A DNA stretch of 19,338 nt from Krumholzibacterium sp965370495 (GCA_965370495.1 CBDUUV010000044.1:1-19338), one strand, 5' to 3'. Counted from the first letter of the stretch, positions 6,369 through 15,645 are shown. The notes: a model not told the origin generated them from the letters alone. A program made the numbers and translations.

Positions 6369-7526
6369 ATGGAAAAAAGGGAATACTATGAAGTGCTTGG
6401 TGTAAACCGGGGCGCTTCGGTTGAAGAGATAAAAAAAGCATACCGTAAGCTGGCACTCAAATTCCATCCTGACAAGAATCCAGGGAATAAAGACGCTGAA
6501 GAGAAGTTCAAGGAAGTGACAGAGGCCTATGAGGTCCTCCGTGACAGCAGTCAGCGTGCGAAGTATGATCAGTTCGGACATGCGGGGATAGGGAGTTCTG
6601 CAGCCGGAGGCCAGGGGTTCGGAGGGTTTCCCGGAGGATTTGATTTAAGTGATGCTCTCAGGGCTTTCATGCGTGATTTTGGGGGAGGTGGCCTGGGTGG
6701 TTTTGAAGACCTGTTCGGTGGGAGCAGCAGGCGAAGGCGAACGGACGGTAATGCTTATACCAGGGGAAAAAACCTCCAGATAAAACTCAAAATGACTCTC
6801 AAGGAGATAGCAGGGGATACAACCAAGAAGATCAGGGTCAACCGCATGGTCCCCTGCCCGGCATGTTCGGGAACCGGGGCAGAGAAAGGTTCCAAAAAGG
6901 AAATCTGTCCGGGTTGCGGAGGAACCGGAGAGATCAGGCAGGTCTCCAGGTCGTTGTTCGGACAGTTTGTAAGTGTCTCTGTTTGCCCTTCCTGCAATGG
7001 GGAAGGACGCATCATAACTTCTCCATGCAGGAAATGCGGGGGTGAGGGAAGGATCTCGGGAGCAAAGAGTGTCGAAGTCAAGATCCCTGCCGGTGTATCT
7101 ACGGGTAATTACATCACTCTTTACGGTCAGGGTGACGCCGGCCCAAGAGGCGGCCAGGCCGGAGATCTGATAATTGTTATCGAAGAGATCGAGGATAAGA
7201 TCTTTGAGAGGCATGGGTTTGATATCATGTGCGACCTGCCGGTGAGTTTTTCACAGCTGGCCACAGGGGACAGGATCGAGATAGAGACGCTCGATGGAAA
7301 AGCGGCCCTCAAGATTCCGTGCGGTACACATTCACACAAGATCTTCCGTCTGAAGGGAAAGGGATTACCACGATTGCATGGATATGGCAGAGGTGATCAG
7401 ATGGTAAGGTTGATCGCATGGACTCCGCAGAAACTCAGCAAGGAAGAGGAAGAGCTTTTCAGGAAGCTGGAAGACAGGATAGAAGACAAGCCCCCTGCCT
7501 GTGGTAGAAAGATCTATTCGAAATAG
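6369..7526 (+). CDS. dnaJ: Chaperone protein DnaJ (type I Hsp40)
   Basis: A 385-residue full-length DnaJ, the co-chaperone that delivers clients to DnaK and stimulates its ATPase. The J domain covers 1-70 with HPD at 33-35. A Gly/Phe-rich linker spans about 75-120. The zinc-binding domain carries four CxxCxGxG repeats at 163-170 (CPACSGTG), 180-187 (CPGCGGTG), 206-213 (CPSCNGEG) and 220-227 (CRKCGGEG). The two C-terminal beta domains follow, including the GDLIIVIEE segment. All key residues are present, so it should be a functional partner of the adjacent DnaK. The start ATG 6369 has only a G-rich stretch (6363-6367) immediately before it. Being last in the operon, it is 74 bases from dnaK, and prmA, which often follows dnaJ, is missing here. 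Confidence 0.97.
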   Translation: MEKREYYEVLGVNRGASVEEIKKAYRKLALKFHPDKNPGNKDAEEKFKEVTEAYEVLRDSSQRAKYDQFGHAGIGSSAAGGQGFGGFPGGFDLSDALRAFMRDFGGGGLGGFEDLFGGSSRRRRTDGNAYTRGKNLQIKLKMTLKEIAGDTTKKIRVNRMVPCPACSGTGAEKGSKKEICPGCGGTGEIRQVSRSLFGQFVSVSVCPSCNGEGRIITSPCRKCGGEGRISGAKSVEVKIPAGVSTGNYITLYGQGDAGPRGGQAGDLIIVIEEIEDKIFERHGFDIMCDLPVSFSQLATGDRIEIETLDGKAALKIPCGTHSHKIFRLKGKGLPRLHGYGRGDQMVRLIAWTPQKLSKEEEELFRKLEDRIEDKPPACGRKIYSK

Positions 7527-7624
7527 GTGTTTGCCCCGGATACAGATTTCTGGAACCATCACCTCCCCCTGAGGGTTGGTATTCTCATATGGACCGGTTG
7601 TGCTGATGGTGATCGGATAAATCG

Positions 7625-8386
7625 ATGTCTGCTGAACGTTATTTTATAGTTCCACAAAGTGACATGAACGTGCCGATGGTACGCCTCGAAGGAACAGAAG
7701 CACACCATCTTGCAAAAGTTGTCAGGGCGAATGAGGGTGAATCCGTCACTCTGTTGAACGGAACAGGCGTCATCTGCAAGGCAGTGGTCAGAAAAGTGGA
7801 TGATGCAGGCCTGCTTCTCGAGATCGTTTCCAGGAGCACGGTTCCCAGGCCTTTCCCTGTCGATATTGCCATTGCAGTAATAAAAGCAGGCAGGATGGAA
7901 CAGGCTGTTGAGAAATGTACAGAACTCGGTGTCAGGAGGATCATACCGTTTGTCTGCGAGAGAAGTGTCTGGAAGGGTGGAGAAGCGGAGTCGCGCAGGA
8001 AACGGAACCGGCTCATAAGAAAGGTCGAATCCGCCTGCAAGCAGTGTGGCCAGCCGTGGTTTCCCAAAGTAGAACCAGTTGTGCAACTCGAAAAAATCAA
8101 AGAGATTACATCCCAATACTTAAAGGTGTTTCTAGCTGATATCGACGGGAATGGATTCGAGTCCTCTCTTCCGTCAGGCCACGGTGAGGGGGTTCTGGGA
8201 ATAGTCGGGCCGGAGGGTGGATTGACAGAGTCGGAAAGCTACATGCTGGAAGGGGTGGGGGCTCTGAAAGTCTCACTGGGGCACCTGCGGTTAAGGGCCG
8301 AGACTTCTGCCATATGCCTTGCCTATCGGCTTCTTTCTTTTGGGAACGGGGGTGGCTCTCCCGGCCGGTGTACATATATGAAATAG
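7625..8386 (+). CDS. rsmE: 16S rRNA m3U1498 methyltransferase
   Basis: A 253-residue SPOUT-class (trefoil-knot) methyltransferase that methylates N3 of U1498 in 16S rRNA using S-adenosylmethionine. The N-terminal PUA-like part contains AHHLAKVVR (26-34), matching the family's HL-x-V-L-R pattern. The catalytic domain has KAGRMEQAVEKCTELGV (87-103), ACKQCGQP (137-144, the position of the usual ACEQS-R), the SAM-binding GPEGGLTESE (195-204) and the knot segment LRLRAETSA (221-229), close to the usual ILR-ETA. Length is normal. ATG 7625 is used; the ribosome binding site is weak. dnaJ-(prmA)-rsmE is a common order, so its position supports the call. A strong promoter for the next operon starts 15 bases after its stop. 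Confidence 0.95.
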   Translation: MSAERYFIVPQSDMNVPMVRLEGTEAHHLAKVVRANEGESVTLLNGTGVICKAVVRKVDDAGLLLEIVSRSTVPRPFPVDIAIAVIKAGRMEQAVEKCTELGVRRIIPFVCERSVWKGGEAESRRKRNRLIRKVESACKQCGQPWFPKVEPVVQLEKIKEITSQYLKVFLADIDGNGFESSLPSGHGEGVLGIVGPEGGLTESESYMLEGVGALKVSLGHLRLRAETSAICLAYRLLSFGNGGGSPGRCTYMK

Positions 8387-8400
8387 CGCGGAACCCGGGA

Positions 8401-8430
8401 TTGACATTTATATATGTGGGTGACTATACT
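8401..8430 (+). promoter_or_regulatory. Strong sigma-70 promoter for yqeY-cvpA-mutS2-dnaG-rpoD
   Basis: Consensus -35 TTGACA (8401-8406), 18-base spacer, -10 TATACT (8425-8430, five of six). Transcription would start near 8437, 44 bases before yqeY. It is among the best promoter matches in the window and is the only clear one before rpoD. Confidence 0.7.
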
Positions 8431-8480
8431 CAGTGGCTGGAATCGTGATTCTTTTTATATTCAAGGGGAGAGCGTAGCAA

Positions 8481-8939
8481 ATGAGAAAAAATATTATAAC
8501 GGAGAAAATCAGGGAAGCTCTCAGAGAAGGGATCAAGTCTCGTAAGAAGGAACGTGTAAGCACTTTCAGAATGCTTATCAGCGAGTTAAAGAATGCTGAA
8601 CTCGAAGAGCGTGGCCAACTGACTGAAGAGCAGGAGATAGCTGTTATCAGCAGTTATGCGCGCAAATGCAGAGAATCGATTTTGGAATTCGAGAAGGCGG
8701 GAAGGGATAAGTTGATTCCGCCGGCGAAGAGGGAATACGAACAGGTCATGGAATACCTTCCCGCGCAGCTCGGAGAGGAAAAGATCCGTAAAGAAATCAA
8801 AACGATAATAGATGAAACAGGCGCCAGCGGACCGCGGGATATGGGAAGGGTGATAGGTGCGATGATGAAGAAGTTCAAGGGTCAGGTCGATGGTAATGTC
8901 GTCAGGGATCTCACGGGAAAGATCCTTAAGGAAGAATAA
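8481..8939 (+). CDS. yqeY: YqeY / GatB-tail family protein
   Basis: A 152-residue protein of the YqeY family, related to the C-terminal tail domain of the GatB subunit of the tRNA amidotransferase. Its biochemical role is not settled; a link to tRNA-dependent amidation has been suggested from the shared domain. Visible family features are the N-terminal helix with R-E-A-L-R-E-G-I-K-S-R-K-K (11-23), the segment STFRMLISELKNAE, RKCRESILEFEKAGR, EYEQVMEYLPAQL and the C-terminal GRVIGAMMKKFKGQVDGNVV, close to the GKVMG-M-K---G-ADG pattern. The start ATG 8481 has GGGGAG ten bases upstream. It is first in the transcription unit leading to dnaG and rpoD; yqeY beside dnaG-rpoD is a recurring arrangement in bacteria. 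Confidence 0.93.
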   Translation: MRKNIITEKIREALREGIKSRKKERVSTFRMLISELKNAELEERGQLTEEQEIAVISSYARKCRESILEFEKAGRDKLIPPAKREYEQVMEYLPAQLGEEKIRKEIKTIIDETGASGPRDMGRVIGAMMKKFKGQVDGNVVRDLTGKILKEE

Positions 8940-8947
8940 GGAATATA

Positions 8948-9559
8948 TTGGATATCATCAGGATAATAACAGGGGTAATCCTTCTTGTCTTTTTCGTAGT
9001 CGGTCTGAAGCGCGGCCTTGTCAGACAGGTTTTTGAAATACTGGGTCTTATCGCGGCTTTCATAGGTTCCTTCTACCTTGCCCATCATCTCGCGTTATAT
9101 ATCGCGAGCAGAATTGAACTTTCCTACCGTATTGCCATGCTCATTGCGGCAATTGTCATGTTTACAGGGATTATCATCCTCTTTCACTATGCGGGACTGG
9201 CTATGCAGAAATTGTTCAAAATGACTGTTCTCGGACCATTTGACAGGATTATGGGCGGAGTGTTCGGAGCAGTCAAAGGTATTCTTCTGGTCAGTTTCGT
9301 CCTTGTAATAATTCTCAGTCTTCCTTTTCGATGGGATTTTCAGGATCAGATTCGTGATGATGCATTTACCGGCGCGATCTATCCTGTGTTGCCTGTCCTT
9401 TTCGATGTGGTAATCTCACGATCCGGTCTGGATTTTAACAGGGTAGCAGGGATAGAAAAGATCGGAAGTATTGATAAGGTTATGGAAAATGTCGAAAAAT
9501 ACAAAGAAAAAATGGAAGAGGAAAAGGACGAACTGAAAAAGAAGGCAGAGAGGTTCTGA
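8948..9559 (+). CDS. cvpA: CvpA family membrane protein
   Basis: A 203-residue integral membrane protein of the CvpA (colicin V production) family, whose members are linked to envelope homeostasis and colicin V export. Four hydrophobic segments are visible at about residues 3-20, 28-50, 60-82 and 100-124. The G-x-x-R-G-hydrophobic motif after the first segment (GLKRGLVRQVFEILGL, 19-34) and FDRIMGGVFGAVKGILLV are typical of the family. Residues 175-203 form a highly charged Lys/Glu coiled-coil tail, unusual in degree. The start is TTG 8948, with AAGGAA a few bases upstream and only eight bases from the yqeY stop, so the two are co-transcribed. cvpA directly before mutS2 is also a known pairing, for example in Firmicutes. 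Confidence 0.9.
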   Translation: MDIIRIITGVILLVFFVVGLKRGLVRQVFEILGLIAAFIGSFYLAHHLALYIASRIELSYRIAMLIAAIVMFTGIIILFHYAGLAMQKLFKMTVLGPFDRIMGGVFGAVKGILLVSFVLVIILSLPFRWDFQDQIRDDAFTGAIYPVLPVLFDVVISRSGLDFNRVAGIEKIGSIDKVMENVEKYKEKMEEEKDELKKKAERF

Positions 9560-9613
9560 ACGGCGCAGTCTCATTCACAGTAAAACAACAAATCGGTCCT
9601 GGAGAAAAATCAG

Positions 9614-12004
9614 GTGGAAGAAATATCTTCGACAATAAATGAAGAGTTGCGGCATTCAGTTTCCAAACTGGAATTCGACGCGGTGATCGAGATGATTGTT
9701 GGGTATGCAATGTCGGAACGTACGCGCGAACAGCTGTTTTCCCGGCATATGCTCAATACGATCGACTTGATCGAGACAAGCCAGAAGGAGATCAGAGAAC
9801 TGCTGGTGCTTCGTGAAGCAGGAGGAGATATACCGCTGTCGCAGTGGAAGGATAGCTGGAATGTCCTCAGGAGGATCAGTATTCCGGGAAGTGTGGTTGC
9901 CTGCGAAGAGTTGATGCTTGTGGCCCGGGGAGAAAGGAAAGCTGCAGATGTTGCAAGGTATCTTGAAAGACATGCAGGGGAATTGCCGAAAATCGCCCGG
10001 TATGCTGATGGTTTGCAGCCCCGTATCGAAATTATAGAGAGTATTACAAAGGCGATAGGAGTTGACGACAACGTTCTTGACAGCGCGAGCACGAACCTGT
10101 CAAAAACAAGAAAACGAATCGGTTCGCTCAGAAGAAGACTCAGGAAGAGTTTTGCGGATTTTGCCGCCGGAAAAAGCGGGGGAAAGGGATACGAATTCGT
10201 TACGGTAAGAGGCGACCGTTATATTGTGTCGATGCCTCGCAGCGAAGCGTCACATATCAGGGGAATCATTCACCAGACTAGTGGCAGTGGCGAATCTCTG
10301 TATATTGAGCCACTGGAATTTGTGGAAGGCAACAATCAGCTGGAAACACTTTTACGGGAGGAAAAGAAGGAAGTAGGTAGAATACTGGCAGAATTGACTG
10401 CGGAGGTTTTCGATGCAGTAGAAGACCTGTCGCGTAATCAGGATATATTGCTTGAACTGGATCTTATATCGTCAAAAGCGATATTTGCTTCAAAGTACAA
10501 ATGTACGATGCCGATTCACAGTAGGGATGGAACGATGATCCTCAGAGGAGCACGGCATCCCCTTTTGGAAAAGCGTATGTCAGCCGATGGGGCCGGGAAG
10601 ATCGTCGGCCTTGATATTGACTGTGGACCCGATCTGGATGTCCTGGTCATATCGGGACCCAATGCGGGAGGAAAAACTGTAGCACTCAAGACAGTTGGGT
10701 TCATAGTGATGATGGATAGACACGGATTGCTTGTTCCCTGCATGGAGGAAACGGTGATACCGGATCATCATCTTGTCTTTGTCGATATTGGCGATGACCA
10801 GTCGATAGAGAGATCTCTCAGCACATTCTCGTCAAGGATAGTCAGGATGAAAAGTATCCTGGCTCTTGCCGATAAAGGGTCGCTTGTACTGATCGACGAG
10901 ATAGGTGATGGTACCGACCCGGAAGAAGGTTCGTCGATCGCTTGCTCCCTGCTCGAAGAATTGAGTGGTCTTTGCGGAAGAACCATAGTCACCACCCATA
11001 TGAGTGCTCTGAAAGGCTGGGCCCATGAGAAGGACGGGGCGGAAAACGCTACGCTTGAATTCGATCCTGAAAAACTCGAACCCCTTTTCAAAATGAGGAT
11101 GGGAATACCGGGAAGAAGCTGGGGAATCGAGATGGCGGGAAGAATGGGCTTGCCGGAAAGGATTGTTGAGGATGCAAAAAACAGACTGGCTGAGAATTCG
11201 CTCCGGCTCGAGGAGCTTCTCGGGCATCTCGAAAAGACAGAGAGATTGCTTGTTCATGAAAAAGAGTCGCTTCTGAAAAAGGAAGAGGAACTCTCAGGTT
11301 TGATATCGAGTTATCGTGAGCACATGGATGCGTTCGAAAAGGAACGTGATGGGATGATGCTGGATGCCAGGAAAGAAGCGCTCGGGATCGTGACCTCAAC
11401 ACGGGTCGAGATGGAGAGGCTGGTTCAGGAAATAAGGATCACCCAGGCGGAACACAGGGTGATACGCAAGTCGAAAGATCTCCTTCAGGAAAGAAGGAAG
11501 AGGTTCGAAAGCGGTCTCGATGAGAAAAAAGACTCGGTTCCAATCGATCCTGCTGACCTTGTTCCCGGCGTATGGGTAATGATCGATTCTTTGAAGAAAG
11601 AGGGGAAAATCCTTTCCGCGAAGGATCGTTCGAAAGTCATGGTGGAACTGGATGGAGGTTTGAGGGTAGAAACGAGAGCAGAGGATCTTTCCGTGTCAGA
11701 ACGGAGTGAGAGTGAATCGTCTATTGGAAGGATCTCCTGGAGAGCGGACCCCTTCGATCCTGTGCCGACGGAGTTGATGATCAGGGGGCTGGAAAGAGTG
11801 GAAGCCCTCGAAAAAGTGGATATCTTTCTGGACAGGGCGGTATTACAGGGGCTTGATACAGTCCGGATCATCCATGGGATCGGTAGAGGGATCCTCAAAA
11901 GAGCCGTCTATGATATGTTGAGGAAGGATTCAAGAGTGGCAGACGTAAAACCTGGTGAAGCAGCCCTTGGTGGAGATGGAGTAGCAATAGTCAGGTTGAA
12001 ATAG
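9614..12004 (+). CDS. mutS2: MutS2 ATPase with C-terminal Smr domain
   Basis: A 796-residue MutS2, a MutS-like ATPase without the mismatch-recognition domain. Members suppress recombination or split collided ribosomes in different species. The MutS lever/core region covers about 1-320; Walker A GPNAGGKT is at 348-355, followed by the signature TFSSRIVRMKSIL and Walker B LVLIDEIGDGTDPEEG. A long Glu/Lys-rich coiled coil lies at about 520-640, then a KOW-like segment (DLVPGVWVMIDSLKKEGKIL) and the C-terminal Smr domain from about 716. In Smr the HG-x-G-x-G motif is intact (HGIGRG 754-759), but the usual LDLRG reads LMIRG (721-725), so the acidic residue is missing. Start is GTG 9614 with GGAG about ten bases upstream. 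It lies 54 bases after cvpA and 42 before dnaG. Confidence 0.96.
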   Translation: MEEISSTINEELRHSVSKLEFDAVIEMIVGYAMSERTREQLFSRHMLNTIDLIETSQKEIRELLVLREAGGDIPLSQWKDSWNVLRRISIPGSVVACEELMLVARGERKAADVARYLERHAGELPKIARYADGLQPRIEIIESITKAIGVDDNVLDSASTNLSKTRKRIGSLRRRLRKSFADFAAGKSGGKGYEFVTVRGDRYIVSMPRSEASHIRGIIHQTSGSGESLYIEPLEFVEGNNQLETLLREEKKEVGRILAELTAEVFDAVEDLSRNQDILLELDLISSKAIFASKYKCTMPIHSRDGTMILRGARHPLLEKRMSADGAGKIVGLDIDCGPDLDVLVISGPNAGGKTVALKTVGFIVMMDRHGLLVPCMEETVIPDHHLVFVDIGDDQSIERSLSTFSSRIVRMKSILALADKGSLVLIDEIGDGTDPEEGSSIACSLLEELSGLCGRTIVTTHMSALKGWAHEKDGAENATLEFDPEKLEPLFKMRMGIPGRSWGIEMAGRMGLPERIVEDAKNRLAENSLRLEELLGHLEKTERLLVHEKESLLKKEEELSGLISSYREHMDAFEKERDGMMLDARKEALGIVTSTRVEMERLVQEIRITQAEHRVIRKSKDLLQERRKRFESGLDEKKDSVPIDPADLVPGVWVMIDSLKKEGKILSAKDRSKVMVELDGGLRVETRAEDLSVSERSESESSIGRISWRADPFDPVPTELMIRGLERVEALEKVDIFLDRAVLQGLDTVRIIHGIGRGILKRAVYDMLRKDSRVADVKPGEAALGGDGVAIVRLK

Positions 12005-12046
12005 ACGGTACTGGTACAGAGGTGTATCGAAGCGACAGGATTTATC

Positions 12047-13837
12047 GTGATCCCCGAAAAGATAATAAACGATATAAGGGAACAGACGGATATTGTCGAT
12101 GTCATAGGTGCCGTTCTGGACCTGAAGCGGGCAGGAAGCAATTTTAAGGCTTTGTGCCCTTTTCACGTGGAAAAAACCCCCAGTTTTATGATCAGCCCCG
12201 GCAAACAGATATATCATTGTTTCGGATGCGGTAAGGGTGGAAATGCGTTTAACTTCATAATGGAATATGAAGGTGTCAGTTTTGTCGAAGCTGTGAGAAA
12301 ACTGGCTGTAGATCTTGGACTGGATATAGAACAATATCTCTCCCGGGGTGAGGATCGCCAGAAACTTGATCCGTATTACCGGGCCATGGAATTTGCCGGG
12401 AATTTTTACAGGGAATCACTTCTTAAGGGCAATGAGGCGAAAAATGCGAGGAATTATCTTAAAAACAGGGATTTTGACGATGATCTTCTCGATCGCTTCG
12501 GAATCGGCTATGCCCCTTCCTCATGGGACCGGCTCTACAAAGCAGCGACCAAGGCCGGGATTTCCCGGGAAATTCTGCTGGACCTGAAGCTTGTCATGCA
12601 AAGCCGGGGGGGCAGCGGGTATCGCGACTACTTCAGAAACCGTATCATCTTTCCCATATCAACGATATCGAACCGGGTCGTAGGGTTTGCAGGGCGTGTT
12701 CTGGATAGTTCCGAACCGAAATATCTTAATTCTACAGAGAATCCCATATATTCCAAGGGGCGAATCCTTTATGGGTTGAACCTTGCGAAAGATGATATAC
12801 GAAAATCCAGAGCCGTAGCTATTGTAGAGGGTTATATAGATTATTTGATGTTATGGAAGAAGGGAATACGCAATATTTCTGCTGTTTGCGGCACTTCCCT
12901 GACGGAACAGCAGTCAAGGCTCCTTGCGCGATACGCAAAACGTGTATATATTATCAATGATGGAGACAAGGCGGGAACACGTGCGGCAGTCAGAGCAGCC
13001 GATCGGTTGCTTGTCGAAGGACTTGATATAAGGATAGTTGTACTGCCGGAGGCAGAGGATCCTGACAGTTACGTAAGGAAAAATGGAGCAGATGCATTAC
13101 GTGAAATGATGCGTTCTGCTCCTGATTATTTTGAGTATCTGAAGCTGGAAGCTGAAAAAGGCCCGCGAATCTCATACAGAAAAGCCCAGGTTGTAAAGCA
13201 TCTTCTCGGGGCGGTGTCACATGTCGGGGATGGTGTTACCAGGGAGCTGCTTCTGCAGGAGATATCGGGGCTTTTCGATATTCCTGTCGGTACGTTGCGT
13301 ACCGGGATTAAGAGACGTTCCGGCAGGTTGGACACTATGAGTGACAGGGTCTTGCAGGCCGAAACGAAAAGGGAAAAGATTCAAAAGGAGTTATTGCGCC
13401 TTGGACTCGAAGATAATCAATATGCCGGGATCATACTGGAAAACCTTATGGAAGATGACTTCGAAGGAGAGCTTTTCAGGAAGTATTACAAAGCGCTTGA
13501 CATGGCGCTGAAAAATGACATTGATATTAAAAGCTCCAATTTCGTTGCAGCTATCGAGGATCCGGAGCTGTCCAGGCTTGCAAGTGAAATAGCCCTGATC
13601 GAACCTTCACCGGGCCCTGTCAGAGAAGTGTTGGAGGATACGCTGATCTGGGTGAAGAAAGCTGCTCTTAGAGATGAGATGAATGACATGAAACAGCGCA
13701 TAAGGGAGTTGGAGACGATGGGGGAGGACAAATACTCGATGGAAGAGATCGAGATAGCAGAAGCCTATAGAAAAATAACCAGGGAATACAAGAAACTAGG
13801 ATTCAAGGAGGACAGTAAATCTGATGAATCTCAGTAA
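12047..13837 (+). CDS. dnaG: DNA primase
   Basis: A 596-residue DnaG primase, which lays RNA primers for replication at the fork in contact with the replicative helicase. The N-terminal CHC2 zinc domain has ligands Cys37, His40, Cys58 and Cys61 (CPFHVEKTPSF ... HCFGCGKGG). The catalytic core includes GFAGRVLD and SKGRILYGL; the TOPRIM metal site is Glu261 in AIVEGYIDY and NDGDKAG with Asp305 and Asp307. The C-terminal helicase-binding region is helical and charged and ends in a typical E-x-x-Y-R-x-x-x-x-E-Y-K-K-L pattern. Start is GTG 12047, with AGGA about seven bases upstream. Its last 14 bases overlap the start of rpoD, pointing to translational coupling in the dnaG-rpoD unit. Confidence 0.97.
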   Translation: MIPEKIINDIREQTDIVDVIGAVLDLKRAGSNFKALCPFHVEKTPSFMISPGKQIYHCFGCGKGGNAFNFIMEYEGVSFVEAVRKLAVDLGLDIEQYLSRGEDRQKLDPYYRAMEFAGNFYRESLLKGNEAKNARNYLKNRDFDDDLLDRFGIGYAPSSWDRLYKAATKAGISREILLDLKLVMQSRGGSGYRDYFRNRIIFPISTISNRVVGFAGRVLDSSEPKYLNSTENPIYSKGRILYGLNLAKDDIRKSRAVAIVEGYIDYLMLWKKGIRNISAVCGTSLTEQQSRLLARYAKRVYIINDGDKAGTRAAVRAADRLLVEGLDIRIVVLPEAEDPDSYVRKNGADALREMMRSAPDYFEYLKLEAEKGPRISYRKAQVVKHLLGAVSHVGDGVTRELLLQEISGLFDIPVGTLRTGIKRRSGRLDTMSDRVLQAETKREKIQKELLRLGLEDNQYAGIILENLMEDDFEGELFRKYYKALDMALKNDIDIKSSNFVAAIEDPELSRLASEIALIEPSPGPVREVLEDTLIWVKKAALRDEMNDMKQRIRELETMGEDKYSMEEIEIAEAYRKITREYKKLGFKEDSKSDESQ

Positions 13838-15572
13838 GTTAGACGATCTTCTCAGTGATATAATAACACTAAGCCAGAAAAAAGGTTATGTTCTCTATGG
13901 AGATATTGCTTCCGTCATTGGTAATAATTTCGATCCGGGGTTTCTTGATGAGCTTTATATACGGCTCAGCGCTGAGAATATCGAATTCTTCGATACAGAT
14001 GCCAAGGCGCGTTTGAAAATCGATGCCCAAAAAAAGAGGGAAGCGCGGGACGCGAAAAAATCTGAAGAATTGCTCGGCGCAACTGTCAGGTATGATGACC
14101 CGGTACGGATGTATCTGCGCGAAATGGGTAAGGTGCCCCTTCTTGACAGGCAAGGGGAAGTCAATATTGCAAAAAGGATAGAATCTGGCAGGTTCAAGGT
14201 TTCCTGGGCTGTTTTCAACCTCGAATCGACCACTTCCGAGCTGAAATGTTTTGTTGAGCATCTTGATAATTCCGAAATGCGTCTCGAGGAAATCATACAG
14301 CTTGAGACAGGGGGGTTACACCCTCATTATTCGGGAGTAAAGGAGCAGAAGAAATATACGAACATTCTCAAGAAGATAATCAGACTGAGGGAAGAAAGCA
14401 GCGTACTGCGGAACACACTGAAAAAGCGGATAAGCAAGAAAAAATCATTTGATCTGGTAAAAGAACTCGAAGAAAAGAACAAAAAGCTCAAGGTAGAATA
14501 CTCTAAGATAAAACTTCATCCCCTGCAGATCGAAAGAATCGTATGTAATATTAAGGATCTTTACAGGCAAATGTCCAGATATATGAAAGAGATCGATGAA
14601 TACGAGAAATTCATCGGCATGAAAAGGGATGAAGTGGAAGAAGCTCTTTTAATACTGAAGAGCCGGAGCAGAAAAAAACAGGCATTGAAAAAGAAGATCA
14701 AATGGTCTGTCGAAAATCTCAATGATTTTTCCGCTAGACTGAAAAACCTGGAAAAGAGCATCAGGAAACTCGAAAAGAAAAATATCGTAGCCTTCAATTC
14801 TCTGGCAAAGATTAACAAAGATATCACCCACGGTGAAAGAAAAGCTGAGAAAGCCAAGCAGGAAATGATAGAGGCGAATGTAAGACTGGTGATCTCGATA
14901 GCAAAAAGGTATACCAACAGAGGCCTGGAATTCCTTGACTTGATCCAGGAGGGAAACAGTGGATTGATGCGTGCTGTCGACAAGTTTGATTATCGCAAGG
15001 GTTACAAGTTCAGTACCTACGCCACATGGTGGATACGGCAGGCGATCACCCGCGCCATCGCTGATCAGGCAAGGACAATAAGGGTTCCGGTACATATGAT
15101 CGAGGCTATCAACAAGGTGTCAAGGACACAACGCAAGCTGATCCAGGAACTGGGGAGGGAACCGACCCCGGAAGAGGTTGCCGTCCATCTCGATTACCCC
15201 ATTCTCAAGGTCAAGAGTGTGATGAAAGCAAGTATGGAACCGATCTCTCTCGACCGTCCCATTGGTGAGGATGATGACAGTAATCTGAGCGATTTTATCG
15301 AGGATACCGGAGTATCTTCACCCGATCAGACGGCTGCTCATTCGATGCTTAAGGACCAGGTATCGCGGGTGCTGGCAACGCTCACACCCCGCGAGGAAAA
15401 GGTGGTCAGATTGAGATTCGGGCTTGGAGACGGGACTCCCAGGACTCTTGAAGAAGTGGGCACCATTTTTAAGGTTACCAGGGAAAGGGTAAGGCAGATC
15501 GAAGCAAAAGCTCTTCGTAAATTAATGCATCCGAGCAGAAGCAGGAAACTCAAGGGGTACATAGACATTTGA
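13824..15572 (+). CDS. rpoD: RNA polymerase primary sigma factor (sigma-70)
   Basis: A 582-residue housekeeping sigma factor. Region 1.1 (about 1-65) is recognisable from LDDLLSDIITLSQKKGYVLYGDI and the following helices. Region 1.2 is DDPVRMYLREMGKVPLLD. A non-conserved region of about 220 residues (roughly 120-345) is unusually Lys/Glu-rich and probably coiled coil. Regions 2.1-2.4 contain EANVRLVISIAKRY (349-362), the core- and -10-binding DLIQEGNSGLMRAVDKFDY and YATWWIRQAITRAI. Region 3 carries VPVHMIEAINKV and PISLDRPIGED. Region 4.2 ends in RERVRQIEAKALRKL. The match to the -10/-35 readers fits the consensus-like promoters in this window. Start ATG 13824 overlaps dnaG; its AAGGAGG (13805-13811) is 12 bases away, longer than ideal, so re-initiation after dnaG may help. 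Confidence 0.97.
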   Translation: MNLSKLDDLLSDIITLSQKKGYVLYGDIASVIGNNFDPGFLDELYIRLSAENIEFFDTDAKARLKIDAQKKREARDAKKSEELLGATVRYDDPVRMYLREMGKVPLLDRQGEVNIAKRIESGRFKVSWAVFNLESTTSELKCFVEHLDNSEMRLEEIIQLETGGLHPHYSGVKEQKKYTNILKKIIRLREESSVLRNTLKKRISKKKSFDLVKELEEKNKKLKVEYSKIKLHPLQIERIVCNIKDLYRQMSRYMKEIDEYEKFIGMKRDEVEEALLILKSRSRKKQALKKKIKWSVENLNDFSARLKNLEKSIRKLEKKNIVAFNSLAKINKDITHGERKAEKAKQEMIEANVRLVISIAKRYTNRGLEFLDLIQEGNSGLMRAVDKFDYRKGYKFSTYATWWIRQAITRAIADQARTIRVPVHMIEAINKVSRTQRKLIQELGREPTPEEVAVHLDYPILKVKSVMKASMEPISLDRPIGEDDDSNLSDFIEDTGVSSPDQTAAHSMLKDQVSRVLATLTPREEKVVRLRFGLGDGTPRTLEEVGTIFKVTRERVRQIEAKALRKLMHPSRSRKLKGYIDI

Positions 15573-15582
15573 TAAAAAGTGA

Positions 15583-15611
15583 TTGAACACCCATCTTTTG
15601 GATGTTAGATT
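15583..15611 (+). promoter_or_regulatory. Possible promoter for the CAT-anticodon tRNA
   Basis: TTGAAC at 15583-15588 and TAGATT at 15606-15611 with a 17-base spacer; each box matches consensus at four of six positions. The predicted start is about 28 bases before the tRNA. The tRNA may equally be cotranscribed with rpoD, since no terminator separates them. Confidence 0.35.
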
Positions 15612-15645
15612 GCTTCCCGGTCGGAAAGATCACATGGTCGATTCG

